A DNA stretch of 48,216 nucleotides from JBCCCJ01 sp039029315 (GTDB lineage: Bacteria; Bacteroidota; Bacteroidia; J057). Shown one piece after another: positions 27,399 to 34,451 of this stretch. The stretch is taken from positions 1 to 48,216 of the forward strand of contig JBCCGK010000093.1 in assembly GCA_039029315.1 (NCBI GenBank), written 5' to 3'. Under the pieces are notes generated by a model that saw only the letters and a program-made list of their open reading frames with translations, did not search any database and was not told the origin of the DNA. The position numbers and the translations under genes were made by a program. Positions within the stretch are counted from its first letter, which is position 1; each line of letters starts with the position of its first letter.

Positions 27399-27595
27399 TA
27401 TTTCGTCAGGGAAATTCAGGGGCAAGAAACCATTTCCATCTTCATCCTCTGGTTCCTCTTCTTCATTCGCCACTCCCTTACCCATTTCATTTCCTAGCAA
27501 TTATTGGACATTCGACATTATCTCCCTACTTTTCTATCAGGAAATCCGCTTTCAACCATTTTCTCCCAACTACTCACCTAACAAATCTCTGGATT

Positions 27596-28411
27596 ATGAA
27601 ATTCTCCTACTACCTGCTATTCATTGCACTCTCCGCATTGGCCTGTCAAACGCAACAAACTTCTCAGCAAACCCAGGCTGAACCTGAAGTATCGACTTCT
27701 CCTCCCGAAGGGGTAGGTGTCAGTGCTGATATTCCAGCAGATGCCACAGTTCTGTTTGATGGTACGCGCGAAATGCTCGACCAGAACTGGACCTACTGGG
27801 AAGGTCCTCGCCTCTCTGCGGAATTGCCCATCAAATGGGCCATCGAAGATGATCCTGTGGATGCAGGGACAGTGATGAATAGCAATGATCCTGCTGCTGC
27901 CGGGGGCAAATATGGAGCCGCTGATATCGTTACAAAACAAAAATTCCGAGACTTCCGGGTACATGTAGAATTCTGCATCAACAATCCCGGCGGCAATAGT
28001 GGCATGTATCTCCAAAACCGCTATGAGATCCAAATCCTGGATGGAGATTCCAGTAAACATGGCCTTGCTGCTGTCATCAATGAATCCGAGTCGCCGTATT
28101 ATGCTTACAATGGTGTCAGTAAGTGGAATGCCTATGATGCTGTGTTTCGAGCGGCACGTTTCGACAATGGCGAGCGATCTGAGAAAGCCATGGTTACGCT
28201 CTACTTCAATGGTCAGAAAGTACACGAGAATGTAAAAATCAATCAGGTTTGGGGCGGTCCCAATTCTGGCCTTGATGGCGGCAATGATAAAGGCAAAGGC
28301 ATCACAGATACCCCTGGGGGGCTGAAACTGCAAGCTGAAGGCCACAATGTGCTGTATCGCAATGTATGGATCAAGGAATTGGATCTGACGGAGGGGAATA
28401 CAGATTTTTAG
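27596..28411 (+). CDS. Lipoprotein with 3-keto-disaccharide hydrolase domain (DUF1080)
   Basis: 271-aa exported lipoprotein. Signal peptide with lipobox ending ALAC (Cys17), followed by a Gln/Thr-rich linker. Residues about 45-265 form a concanavalin-like DUF1080 domain with the family's recognisable core: LFDG, FRVHVEFCINNPGGNSGMYLQ-like stretch in the middle, YEIQILD, and a C-terminal NVWIKEL strand. Known members hydrolyse 3-keto-glycosides, and many act on plant or algal sugars. The frame is open for 86 codons upstream, but that part runs through the repeats at 27336-27398 and is not coding. The next gene starts one base after the stop, suggesting translational coupling. Confidence 0.9.
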   Translation: MKFSYYLLFIALSALACQTQQTSQQTQAEPEVSTSPPEGVGVSADIPADATVLFDGTREMLDQNWTYWEGPRLSAELPIKWAIEDDPVDAGTVMNSNDPAAAGGKYGAADIVTKQKFRDFRVHVEFCINNPGGNSGMYLQNRYEIQILDGDSSKHGLAAVINESESPYYAYNGVSKWNAYDAVFRAARFDNGERSEKAMVTLYFNGQKVHENVKINQVWGGPNSGLDGGNDKGKGITDTPGGLKLQAEGHNVLYRNVWIKELDLTEGNTDF

Positions 28412-28412
28412 G

Positions 28413-29690
28413 ATGAAACCATTTGAAATTTCTCAGACTTTTCCTTCTCCTGTATTGAAGGATTTTCACACATTCCTCCATTATTTCCTGTCAAGAGAAG
28501 TCAAGACAACTGCCGCTGGATATCTTCCTGGGAAGGTGTGCTTTGAACTCAATGAAAAAATGGAGGAGCCTATTGAGAATGTCACAAATCGCAGTCGACA
28601 CATACATGTTCCTCGTCTGTATTTCTTCTATCATTTGGCTGTGAATGGAAAGCTGTTGCAGAAAAATCGCAAAGGCAAAACCACCAAAATCAAGCCTGAC
28701 CTGGATCGGGTCGATGAGTTTTTTGACTTAACAGATACTGAACAATATATCAGTCTTCTGGAAATCCTGTGGGTGCATTCGGATTGGGAAGCCATGAATG
28801 ATCAGAATATGAGACGATCACCAGCTTTTGCCATCCAGGAATTGTTGAATCATATCGCTTCCCTTAATCAAAAGACCGTTGATCCTGACATGTTGCGTTT
28901 GTCCTCATGGGTGCTTTGGCCATTTGCAGAATATTTTCGAATCCTGGGATGGTGGGAGATTGGCACTGAGTCCACTACGGTCAGGCAAATGTATTTTGTT
29001 CGATCTTGTCAAGTCAGTCCATTTGGCAAAGCGCTGTGCAAGATTTTCGCCAAAGACCGAACAATCGAAGCCTGGAATCCCTGGGAAGATGGAGAAGAAG
29101 ATTCCCTTTTTGCCATGATGAATCTTCTGCTTGGTGAGGACAAAGTCGAGCTTCCTCAAACAAAGGAAGAAATCCCAAAGACACCAAAAGAACCTTTTTT
29201 CAAAGCCTTCACACGCTTGTTTCCATCAGGGACATTGACCCAAACCCTTACTTTCCACGCTCAGGAAACTGTCCGGTCAGGGAATTACTATTTCAAAGTC
29301 AGTTTCAAATATGCACCAAAAATCTGGCGAAGAATCGTCATTGCGGCTACGTCAAGCCTACATGATCTGCACCAAATCATTCAGCTGGCCATCGATTTTG
29401 ATGATGATCACTTGTATGCCTTCTATCTGGACAATAAGCTTCATTCTCGCCGGGCATATAACCATCCCTGGAGTCAAAGGCCTCCATATGCGGATGATAT
29501 CACGCTAGGAGAGTTGCCAATAGATGAAGGGCATTTATTCATGTATTACTTTGATTTTGGTGACTCTTGGGAGTTTGAAGTGGTCTTGGAGAAGATTGAG
29601 AAAGATAAGCCGGCCTATATGGCTCCACAAGTCCTCGAATCTAAGGGAGAGGCCCCTGAGCAGTATCCTGATTATGAGGAGGAGTGGTGA
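28413..29690 (+). CDS. pRiA4b ORF-3-like domain protein with long N-terminal extension
   Basis: 425 aa. Residues about 290-410 match the plasmid pRiA4b ORF-3-like domain (PF07929 type): FKVSFKYAPKIWRRI at the start, LHDLHQIIQLAIDFDDDHLYAF in the middle, and a characteristic FDFGDSWEFEVVLEKI segment. Residues 1-280 are an unrecognised, mostly helical region with many aromatic residues, so the protein is about twice the length of the domain alone. The pRiA4b family is often labelled as an IS1096 passenger, but there is no transposase or inverted repeat here. The ATG lies one base after the upstream DUF1080 stop, a strong sign of shared translation. Function unknown. Confidence 0.8.
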   Translation: MKPFEISQTFPSPVLKDFHTFLHYFLSREVKTTAAGYLPGKVCFELNEKMEEPIENVTNRSRHIHVPRLYFFYHLAVNGKLLQKNRKGKTTKIKPDLDRVDEFFDLTDTEQYISLLEILWVHSDWEAMNDQNMRRSPAFAIQELLNHIASLNQKTVDPDMLRLSSWVLWPFAEYFRILGWWEIGTESTTVRQMYFVRSCQVSPFGKALCKIFAKDRTIEAWNPWEDGEEDSLFAMMNLLLGEDKVELPQTKEEIPKTPKEPFFKAFTRLFPSGTLTQTLTFHAQETVRSGNYYFKVSFKYAPKIWRRIVIAATSSLHDLHQIIQLAIDFDDDHLYAFYLDNKLHSRRAYNHPWSQRPPYADDITLGELPIDEGHLFMYYFDFGDSWEFEVVLEKIEKDKPAYMAPQVLESKGEAPEQYPDYEEEW

Positions 29691-29733
29691 TAATTGGGGG
29701 AAGGAAAAAGAAGAATGTTAGACCTTCTCCTTG

Positions 29734-29745
29734 TTATTAGTCGCT
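29734..29745 (+). repeat. Left copy of a near-identical 12-mer flanking the ATPase gene
   Basis: TTATTAGTCGCT, matching 11 of 12 bases of TTATCAGTCGCT at 31381-31392, in the same orientation. The pair brackets the ATPase gene and its operator array. May be chance. Confidence 0.35.
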
Positions 29746-29829
29746 GAAATCAATGATCAATATACAGTTTCAGCGAAAGATAAATTTTATTTATCGCTGG
29801 AATTCATTATTTTTATATTGTTTCAGCGA
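29741..29829. promoter_or_regulatory. Array of four alternating inverted half-sites upstream of the ATPase
   Basis: Half-sites TCGCTGAAA (29741), TTTCAGCGA (29768), TCGCTGG (29794) and TTTCAGCGA (29821) begin 27, 26 and 27 bp apart and alternate in orientation. Together they form two 36-bp inverted-repeat units (29741-29776 and 29794-29829), about 27 of 36 positions identical, separated by 17 bp. The last site ends 13 bases before the ATPase start codon. The regular 2.5-turn spacing argues for protein binding, perhaps autoregulation, rather than a transcribed hairpin. Confidence 0.65.
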
Positions 29830-29842
29830 CGAATAGCCTTAT

Positions 29843-31273
29843 ATGCATATACCCTTTATAGGCAGAGAAGCAGAAAAAGCGATTCTGACGGATGCACGCC
29901 AATCTCCTGAAGCTGAGATGGTAGCGGTAATTGGTCGAAGGCGAGTAGGAAAAACCTTTCTCATCAAAACGGTATACCGCCAAGATCTTGTTTTTGATAT
30001 TACTGGCATCCAGAATGGCGAACTCAGGCAGCAACTGGACATTTTTCGGGATCGCCTGATGGAGGCATCTCACAGTCGATTGTCCATTCCGAGGCCACAG
30101 GACTGGTTCGAAGCATTCAAACTTCTCAAAGAGTATCTCAAAGGTCTTCCGACTGATAAAAAGCATGTTGTCTTCTTCGATGAACTTCCCTGGCTAGCCA
30201 CTCATAAATCCAAATTTTTGCAGGCCTTTGGATATTTTTGGAACAGTTGGGCTTGGGAACAGAATCTGGTCATTGTGATTTGTGGCTCTGCTGCCTCCTG
30301 GATGATTCAGAAGGTAGTGAACAATACAGGTGGCCTCTACAACAGAATCACCAAACGCATCTACCTCCAAGCCTTTACTTTGGCAGAAACGGAGGAATAC
30401 CTGATAGCCAGAGGCATGCGGTTTAGCAAGTATCACATTGCTCAACTGTATATGGCAATGGGTGGTATCCCTCATTATTTGAAAGAGATTAAATCTGGCA
30501 AAAGTGCTACTCAAAATATCAATGATATCTGCTTTTCGAGAAATGGATTGTTGAGAGATGAGTTTTTGCGATTGTATCCCTCCTTGTTTCCTCATGCAGA
30601 TAAACATTTTCAAGTCATACGGGCTTTGGCAAACAAGCGCGAAGGGCTTGCACGCCAGGAACTGCTCAGGCATACAAATCTCAGTGATGGTGGCGGTTTA
30701 ACGACTGTGCTCGATGAATTAACACATGCGGGATTTATCACTCCTTATCGGGCTTTTAGGAAGAAAAAAGCAAAACTCTACCGCCTGACAGATGAGTATT
30801 CATTGTTCTACCTGAAATTTATTGAGAACAAATCACTCGAAGGCGAAGATATCTGGCGGCACCAGAGTCAAACCCAAGCCTACAAAAGCTGGAGTGGATA
30901 TGCCTTTGAAAATATTTGCCTGAAACATATTCCACAGATCAAAAAAGCCCTTGGCATATCGGGCATCTATTCCCAATCCTCCTCCTTTTATCGACAAGGA
31001 ACAACTAAGCAACAAGGTGTACAAATCGATCTCTTGATTGATAGAAAAGATCATGTTATCAATTTGTTTGAAATCAAATTTTATAACAAAAGATATATCT
31101 TGACCAAGGCAGATGCAGACAAGCTCCGCCAAAAGAGGGATCGGTTTGAAGCAATCAGCAAAACCACCAAACAGCTTTCCTGGATCTTTATCTCTTCTTT
31201 CGGTTTAACACAGAATGCACACAGCCTGGATTTGATTGATCAATCCTTGACACTGGATGATTTGTTTGGATAA
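29843..31273 (+). CDS. Archaeal-type AAA ATPase with C-terminal PD-(D/E)xK (DUF234) domain
   Basis: 476 aa. An N-terminal P-loop NTPase follows the archaeal ATPase pattern (PF01637-like): FIGRE entry motif (5-9), Walker A GRRRVGKT (31-38), Walker B VVFFDE (109-114) and the VICGSAASWM sensor strand (about 145-154). A winged-helix-like region (about 255-320) follows. The C-terminal part (about 350-476) resembles DUF234, a PD-(D/E)xK fold with Glu356, Asp396 in QIDLLID and E410-I-K412 in FEIKF all present. Such proteins are widespread in archaea and Bacteroidota and have no settled function; involvement in mobile elements or defence has been suspected. The unusual half-site array lies just upstream. 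No TAnnTTTG element is evident here. Confidence 0.9.
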   Translation: MHIPFIGREAEKAILTDARQSPEAEMVAVIGRRRVGKTFLIKTVYRQDLVFDITGIQNGELRQQLDIFRDRLMEASHSRLSIPRPQDWFEAFKLLKEYLKGLPTDKKHVVFFDELPWLATHKSKFLQAFGYFWNSWAWEQNLVIVICGSAASWMIQKVVNNTGGLYNRITKRIYLQAFTLAETEEYLIARGMRFSKYHIAQLYMAMGGIPHYLKEIKSGKSATQNINDICFSRNGLLRDEFLRLYPSLFPHADKHFQVIRALANKREGLARQELLRHTNLSDGGGLTTVLDELTHAGFITPYRAFRKKKAKLYRLTDEYSLFYLKFIENKSLEGEDIWRHQSQTQAYKSWSGYAFENICLKHIPQIKKALGISGIYSQSSSFYRQGTTKQQGVQIDLLIDRKDHVINLFEIKFYNKRYILTKADADKLRQKRDRFEAISKTTKQLSWIFISSFGLTQNAHSLDLIDQSLTLDDLFG

Positions 31274-31302
31274 TGAGAATGTCAAAGTGAACCCTAGATT
31301 TC

Positions 31303-31325
31303 TTGTGTTGCGGAGAGGCAGGGAT
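31303..31325 (+). repeat. Partial copy of the tRNA-Ser 3' end
   Basis: TTGCGGAGAGGCAGGGAT (31308-31325) matches 17 of 18 bases at 31488-31505, which span the 3' end and acceptor/T-arm of tRNA-Ser(UGA). It lies 180 bp downstream of the tRNA in tRNA orientation, directly after the ATPase gene. Weaker similarity continues leftwards with one gap. It could be an attachment-site scar or a decayed tandem tRNA. Confidence 0.6.
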
Positions 31326-31341
31326 AAGCTTCGCTGATCCC
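31321..31341. other. Hairpin in the tRNA-derived segment
   Basis: GGGATAAGC at 31321-31329 pairs with GCTGATCCC at 31333-31341 around a TTC loop, with one mismatch. It overlaps the end of the partial tRNA copy. No T-run follows, so it is not a standard terminator. Confidence 0.4.
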
Positions 31342-31380
31342 AGAGGGGGAAATTAGACACAAAGACAAAACGTCAGCTCC

Positions 31381-31392
31381 TTATCAGTCGCT
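31381..31392 (+). repeat. Right copy of the 12-mer flanking the ATPase gene
   Basis: TTATCAGTCGCT, 11 of 12 identical to the copy at 29734-29745 and in the same orientation. The two would bound a segment of about 1.65 kb containing only the ATPase gene and the partial tRNA copy. Confidence 0.35.
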
Positions 31393-31448
31393 ATTTTTTT
31401 ATGGATATCTGCTTATGGAAACCTTTGGCTTCCAATGCATTTATCCAC

Positions 31449-31476
31449 AAAAAAATCCCCTCGCTTTCGCTCGGGG
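31449..31476 (-). terminator. Terminator downstream of tRNA-Ser
   Basis: On the minus strand, CCCC-GA-GC-GAAA-GC-GA-GGGG forms a GC stem with a GAAA tetraloop and tandem G-A pairs (31457-31476). It is followed by A and seven T (A-run 31449-31455). It lies about 15 nt beyond the tRNA 3' end and is a credible intrinsic terminator. Confidence 0.85.
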
Positions 31477-31490
31477 ACATTTTGTCTTTG

Positions 31491-31575
31491 CGGAGAGGGA
31501 GGGATTCGAACCCCCGGTCCCGTGAAGGACAACGGTTTTCAAGACCGCCGCATTCGACCACTCTGCCACCTCTCC
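31491..31575 (-). tRNA. tRNA-Ser (anticodon UGA)
   Basis: 85-nt class II tRNA with a long variable arm. The acceptor stem is GGAGAGG (31575-31569) with CCTCTCC (31498-31492), and the discriminator G is at 31491. The anticodon loop CTTGAAA gives anticodon TGA (plus-strand 31539-31541), decoding UCA. The T-loop TTCGAAT is present. CCA is not encoded. The gene stands alone with its own TTG-N20-TACATTTG promoter and a terminator. Confidence 0.96.
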
Positions 31576-31587
31576 TGAGTGGGAGCA

Positions 31588-31618
31588 CAAATGTACAATG
31601 GTTTTTTATTTTTGGCAA
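31588..31618 (-). promoter_or_regulatory. Promoter of tRNA-Ser
   Basis: On the minus strand TTG (31618-31616), a 20-bp spacer and TACATTTG (31595-31588), 12 bases before the tRNA 5' end. Good match in both elements and spacing to the Bacteroidota primary sigma consensus. Confidence 0.7.
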
Positions 31619-31751
31619 TAATACCTGAGAACAAAAGTTTGGGAATGTTCTTTCTCTTTCTTTGCCCATCTTCCCCAAAACAAAACCATCATGCAAAGTA
31701 GCTGTTGACCTTGCATGATGGATAAGATGTGTGGGTTTTGCAATACAGCTC

Positions 31752-32201
31752 CTAAGCGCTAGGGCTAATTTGTGAGATTTTTTCCAGTCCGTCAACAAAG
31801 ATATCGAACTGATCATAGTTCATCACTTGCTGCATGCGTGTAGAGAGTTCTCGCAAAAAATTGGCATAATCTCCCAGAAGTTTTTTGCCTTTGGGAGTGA
31901 TGTGCACAAAAATGGATCGACGGTCGGTTTTGGAGTTGTTGCGTTTTACCAATTTTTGTGATTCCAACCGATCAATGATATTGGTCAGATTACTTAGTTT
32001 TACGCGTACTCTCTCCCCAATGTCTTTCATCTTCTTATGCCCTTCATTTTCCAACAATTTTAGGATGTCAATTTCTACAGCAGAGACTTTGAATCTTTTT
32101 TGTACAATCTCCTGATGCTTCTGAATCACATCCGTTAACTGAAACAAACTCTTTTCCAGTCGGCTGAGTTTGTCCGCTTTCGGGTCTAGGTTCTCATGCA
32201 T
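31752..32201 (-). CDS. MarR-family transcriptional regulator
   Basis: 149-aa winged-helix regulator. Helices at about 10-35 and 120-145 form the dimer interface. The DNA-binding wHTH lies at about 40-110, with recognition helix around KLSNLTNIIDRLESQKLV and the wing segment KTDRRSIFVHITPKGKKLL, both typical of MarR. Ligand and targets are unknown. No divergent target gene is adjacent: upstream lies an AT-rich intergenic region before dnaX (also on the minus strand), where direct repeats of AGGTAATATA could be its own operator. The gene stands as a single unit. Confidence 0.92.
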   Translation of the reverse strand: MHENLDPKADKLSRLEKSLFQLTDVIQKHQEIVQKRFKVSAVEIDILKLLENEGHKKMKDIGERVRVKLSNLTNIIDRLESQKLVKRNNSKTDRRSIFVHITPKGKKLLGDYANFLRELSTRMQQVMNYDQFDIFVDGLEKISQISPSA

Positions 32202-32507
32202 AGTATTGGGTATTTAGAAATGGGTTGAATTAGCTTCGAAAGGTAATATACAATTATATGGAATACATAGGTAATATATTTTCTATAATCAAGCTAAAAT
32301 ATTCCTTTTCGATTGTACAAAGCAAGTAATATTTTATTTTCTATTAATTCAAAGTTCACTTATACTGAACTCATCTTCTTGTGAGATGAACTCTTCCAAC
32401 TTCTGTTTTATGTCAAGGATTAAAATAGTCTAGCGTAAGATTATTTTCAAAAAAAACACTTTTTCCTCAAAAACGCAAATAATGAAAGATATTTCGAGTA
32501 AATTCTT
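32202..32507. other. AT-rich region upstream of the MarR gene
   Basis: 306 bp without a gene, strongly AT-rich. AGGTAATATA occurs twice (32241-32250 and 32269-32278), 28 bp apart. TACCTTTC on the minus strand (32245-32238) is a possible -7 element for the MarR gene and overlaps the first copy, which would suit repression by MarR. No dnaX terminator hairpin is evident at the right end. Confidence 0.45.
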
Positions 32508-34355
32508 TTACTCGTAGATAATTCTGGTGTTAAATATTTTTTGCAGCTGTTCTAAATGGAGATTTTTCTTGCCCATTTCCAGCAGTTTTTCCTCATTGGT
32601 GTAGGGGATACTGCTCTGCTTTGTTTGGTCACTATCATCTACATAATATTCCCCAAACAAGTCAGGAACGCCTAATTTCTCTCTCAGATAGGGCAGCAGA
32701 TCCTGTTCTCTATCAAGCATTCCTTTCAGCAAATCATTCTCCACAGAGAACCGCCATTTATTGTGTTCAAGTGTACTTTCTCCATTTTCAAGAATGGAAG
32801 AAAGGTTCATCCTGTTTTGCTCTTTGAGTTGGGAAGAGTAAGTGAGGATCACTTCTTGCAGTTGTTTGGGATCAATCTCCACCTCGGGATTGATCTCAAA
32901 ATTGACTGGCTCATCTTTCTGAATCTGGCTCTCACTTTCTTCGGCAATTTTTTGCCGAATCTGCTGATTCATTGACTGAAATGAATTCGCCAAAGGAATG
33001 GAGGTGCTTCGTTTTCTCTTAGGTTTTGGTGGGAGAGAAGCAGTCGTGGAGACAGTTTCACGTGGCAAAGTTGGTGCCTCTATATTGGTCTCTTTGGGAG
33101 AAGGAGGAGGTGGAGTTTTGGGAGGGTGTTCTGCTGTCTGAGCAACAGGTGAAGAAGCAGGCTGAGAAGATGTAGTTTTGGGTGGAACAGCCTGTTTGTC
33201 AATCAGACTTTTTTTTTTGACAGGCTGGACCTCATGCGACCCATTTTGTGCCACTGATATGGCGGTTTGCAAATGTGCCAATTTGATCAAGACCAGCTCG
33301 ACAGTCAAGCGTGGATGGGTAGCAGCCTTGGTTTGCCGCTCTGCTTCTGAGCACAAGTGAAAAGCGTTGAGCAAAATCGAAGGCGGAAGTTGTTGACTTT
33401 GTGTCTGGTAGCGAATTTTGACATTCTCAGAAGTCTCCAACAACTTGACAGTCTCTGGTTGCTGGCAAACGAGCAGATTGCGAAAATGTGCTGTCAAGCC
33501 TACCACAAAATCTTTGGCCTCAAATCCTTTTTGCACAATCTCATCCAGCAACAGTAACAACTCACTGTGACTCTGGGTCGCCATTTGATCGACTGTCCGA
33601 AAATAATACTCATAGTCCAGGATATTGAGGTTCTCCAATACCTTGGCAAAGGTCAGGGTTCCAGAATTATAGCTGGCCTGCTGATCAAAGAGGCTCAAAG
33701 CATCTCGCAGGGCTCCATCTGCTTTCAAGGCGATTTGTTGCAGAGCAGCGTATTCACAATCAATGCCTTCTTCTGTAGCGATGTACTGAAGATGCTGGGC
33801 GATATCATCTACCCGAATCCTTCTGAAATCGAACTTCTGACAACGCGAGAGAATGGTTGGGAGAATCTTGTGTTTCTCCGTAGTAGCCAGAATGAACAAG
33901 ACATGTGGCGGCGGCTCTTCCAAGGTCTTCAAAAAGGCATTGAAGGCTGCCTGGGAGAGCATATGCACCTCATCTATGATATAGACACTTCTCGTTCCGG
34001 CAGTTGGGACATATCGTGTCTGCTCGATCAGATTGCGAATATCATCTACACTATTGTTGGATGCAGCATCCAGCTCATGAATGTTGATACTTTTCCCCTG
34101 ATTGTAGGACTGACAGGAGGTACACTGGTTACAGGGTTCACCTTCAGGGGTGAGTTGTTCACAATTGATGGCTTTGGCAAGAATTCGGGCACAGGTTGTT
34201 TTGCCAACCCCCCTTGGGCCAGAAAACAGGAATGCATGGGCCAATTGTCCCATGAGAATGGCTCCCTTTAAGGTATCTGTGATGTGCGATTGCCCCACCA
34301 CTGAGGCAAAGGTATCCGGCCTGTATTTCCTTGCAGAAACGATGTAGTTTCCCAT
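32508..34355 (-). CDS. dnaX: DNA polymerase III subunits gamma/tau
   Basis: 615-aa clamp-loader ATPase of the replicase. AAA+ core: Walker A GPRGVGKT (46-53), zinc-binding cysteines 65, 75, 78 and 81, Walker B IIDEVH (126-131) and the SRC motif near 170. Domain III ends near residue 365. A Pro/Ser/Thr-rich linker (about 380-450) leads to a C-terminal tau-specific domain (about 460-615). At codons 380-383 the coding strand has ten consecutive A. Loss or gain of a single A leads to a stop within a few codons (383- or 385-aa products), a plausible device for making gamma. The start at 34355 is supported by family N-terminus (YIVSARKYRP) and TACCTTTG five bases upstream. Confidence 0.97.
   Translation of the reverse strand: MGNYIVSARKYRPDTFASVVGQSHITDTLKGAILMGQLAHAFLFSGPRGVGKTTCARILAKAINCEQLTPEGEPCNQCTSCQSYNQGKSINIHELDAASNNSVDDIRNLIEQTRYVPTAGTRSVYIIDEVHMLSQAAFNAFLKTLEEPPPHVLFILATTEKHKILPTILSRCQKFDFRRIRVDDIAQHLQYIATEEGIDCEYAALQQIALKADGALRDALSLFDQQASYNSGTLTFAKVLENLNILDYEYYFRTVDQMATQSHSELLLLLDEIVQKGFEAKDFVVGLTAHFRNLLVCQQPETVKLLETSENVKIRYQTQSQQLPPSILLNAFHLCSEAERQTKAATHPRLTVELVLIKLAHLQTAISVAQNGSHEVQPVKKKSLIDKQAVPPKTTSSQPASSPVAQTAEHPPKTPPPPSPKETNIEAPTLPRETVSTTASLPPKPKRKRSTSIPLANSFQSMNQQIRQKIAEESESQIQKDEPVNFEINPEVEIDPKQLQEVILTYSSQLKEQNRMNLSSILENGESTLEHNKWRFSVENDLLKGMLDREQDLLPYLREKLGVPDLFGEYYVDDSDQTKQSSIPYTNEEKLLEMGKKNLHLEQLQKIFNTRIIYE
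33209..33218 (-). other. A10 slippery run in dnaX
   Basis: Ten T on the plus strand, i.e. GTC AAA AAA AAA AGT in dnaX reading frame (codons 379-383). With nine A the frame reads GTC TGA after the lysines. With eleven A it reads AAG TCT GAT TGA. Both alternative frames stop at once, right after the clamp-loader core. No second run of this length was noticed within the called genes. Confidence 0.75.
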
Positions 34356-34360
34356 AAATC

Positions 34361-34368
34361 CAAAGGTA
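34361..34368 (-). promoter_or_regulatory. Putative -7 element of dnaX
   Basis: TACCTTTG on the minus strand, perfect TAnnTTTG, ends five bases before the dnaX ATG. A CTG lies about 18 bp further upstream in the -33 position. Predicts a leaderless or nearly leaderless mRNA. Confidence 0.55.
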
Positions 34369-34451
34369 CAAAATTTGTTGGGAAGTCAGAAAGCAGTGGT
34401 CATCGGGTAAGGGACCATCCCCTTGAACAACTCTGAGGAATCATATATGGC

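Noticed and set aside
27338..27595. N-terminal extension of the DUF1080 lipoprotein reading frame
   Set aside because: It is translated from the short tandem repeats and would bury the lipoprotein signal peptide, which begins cleanly at 27596.
28413..29690. Mobile element suggested by the pRiA4b/IS1096-passenger label of this domain
   Set aside because: No transposase, inverted repeats or target duplication around this gene; the label reflects the family's discovery, not its role here.
29741..29829. CRISPR-like array
   Set aside because: Only four short half-sites in alternating orientation, no uniform direct repeat with unique spacers, and no cas genes.
31391..31816. 141-codon minus-strand frame running through tRNA-Ser
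   Set aside because: It spans the tRNA, its promoter and its terminator, and overlaps the 3' end of the MarR gene, so it cannot be a real gene.
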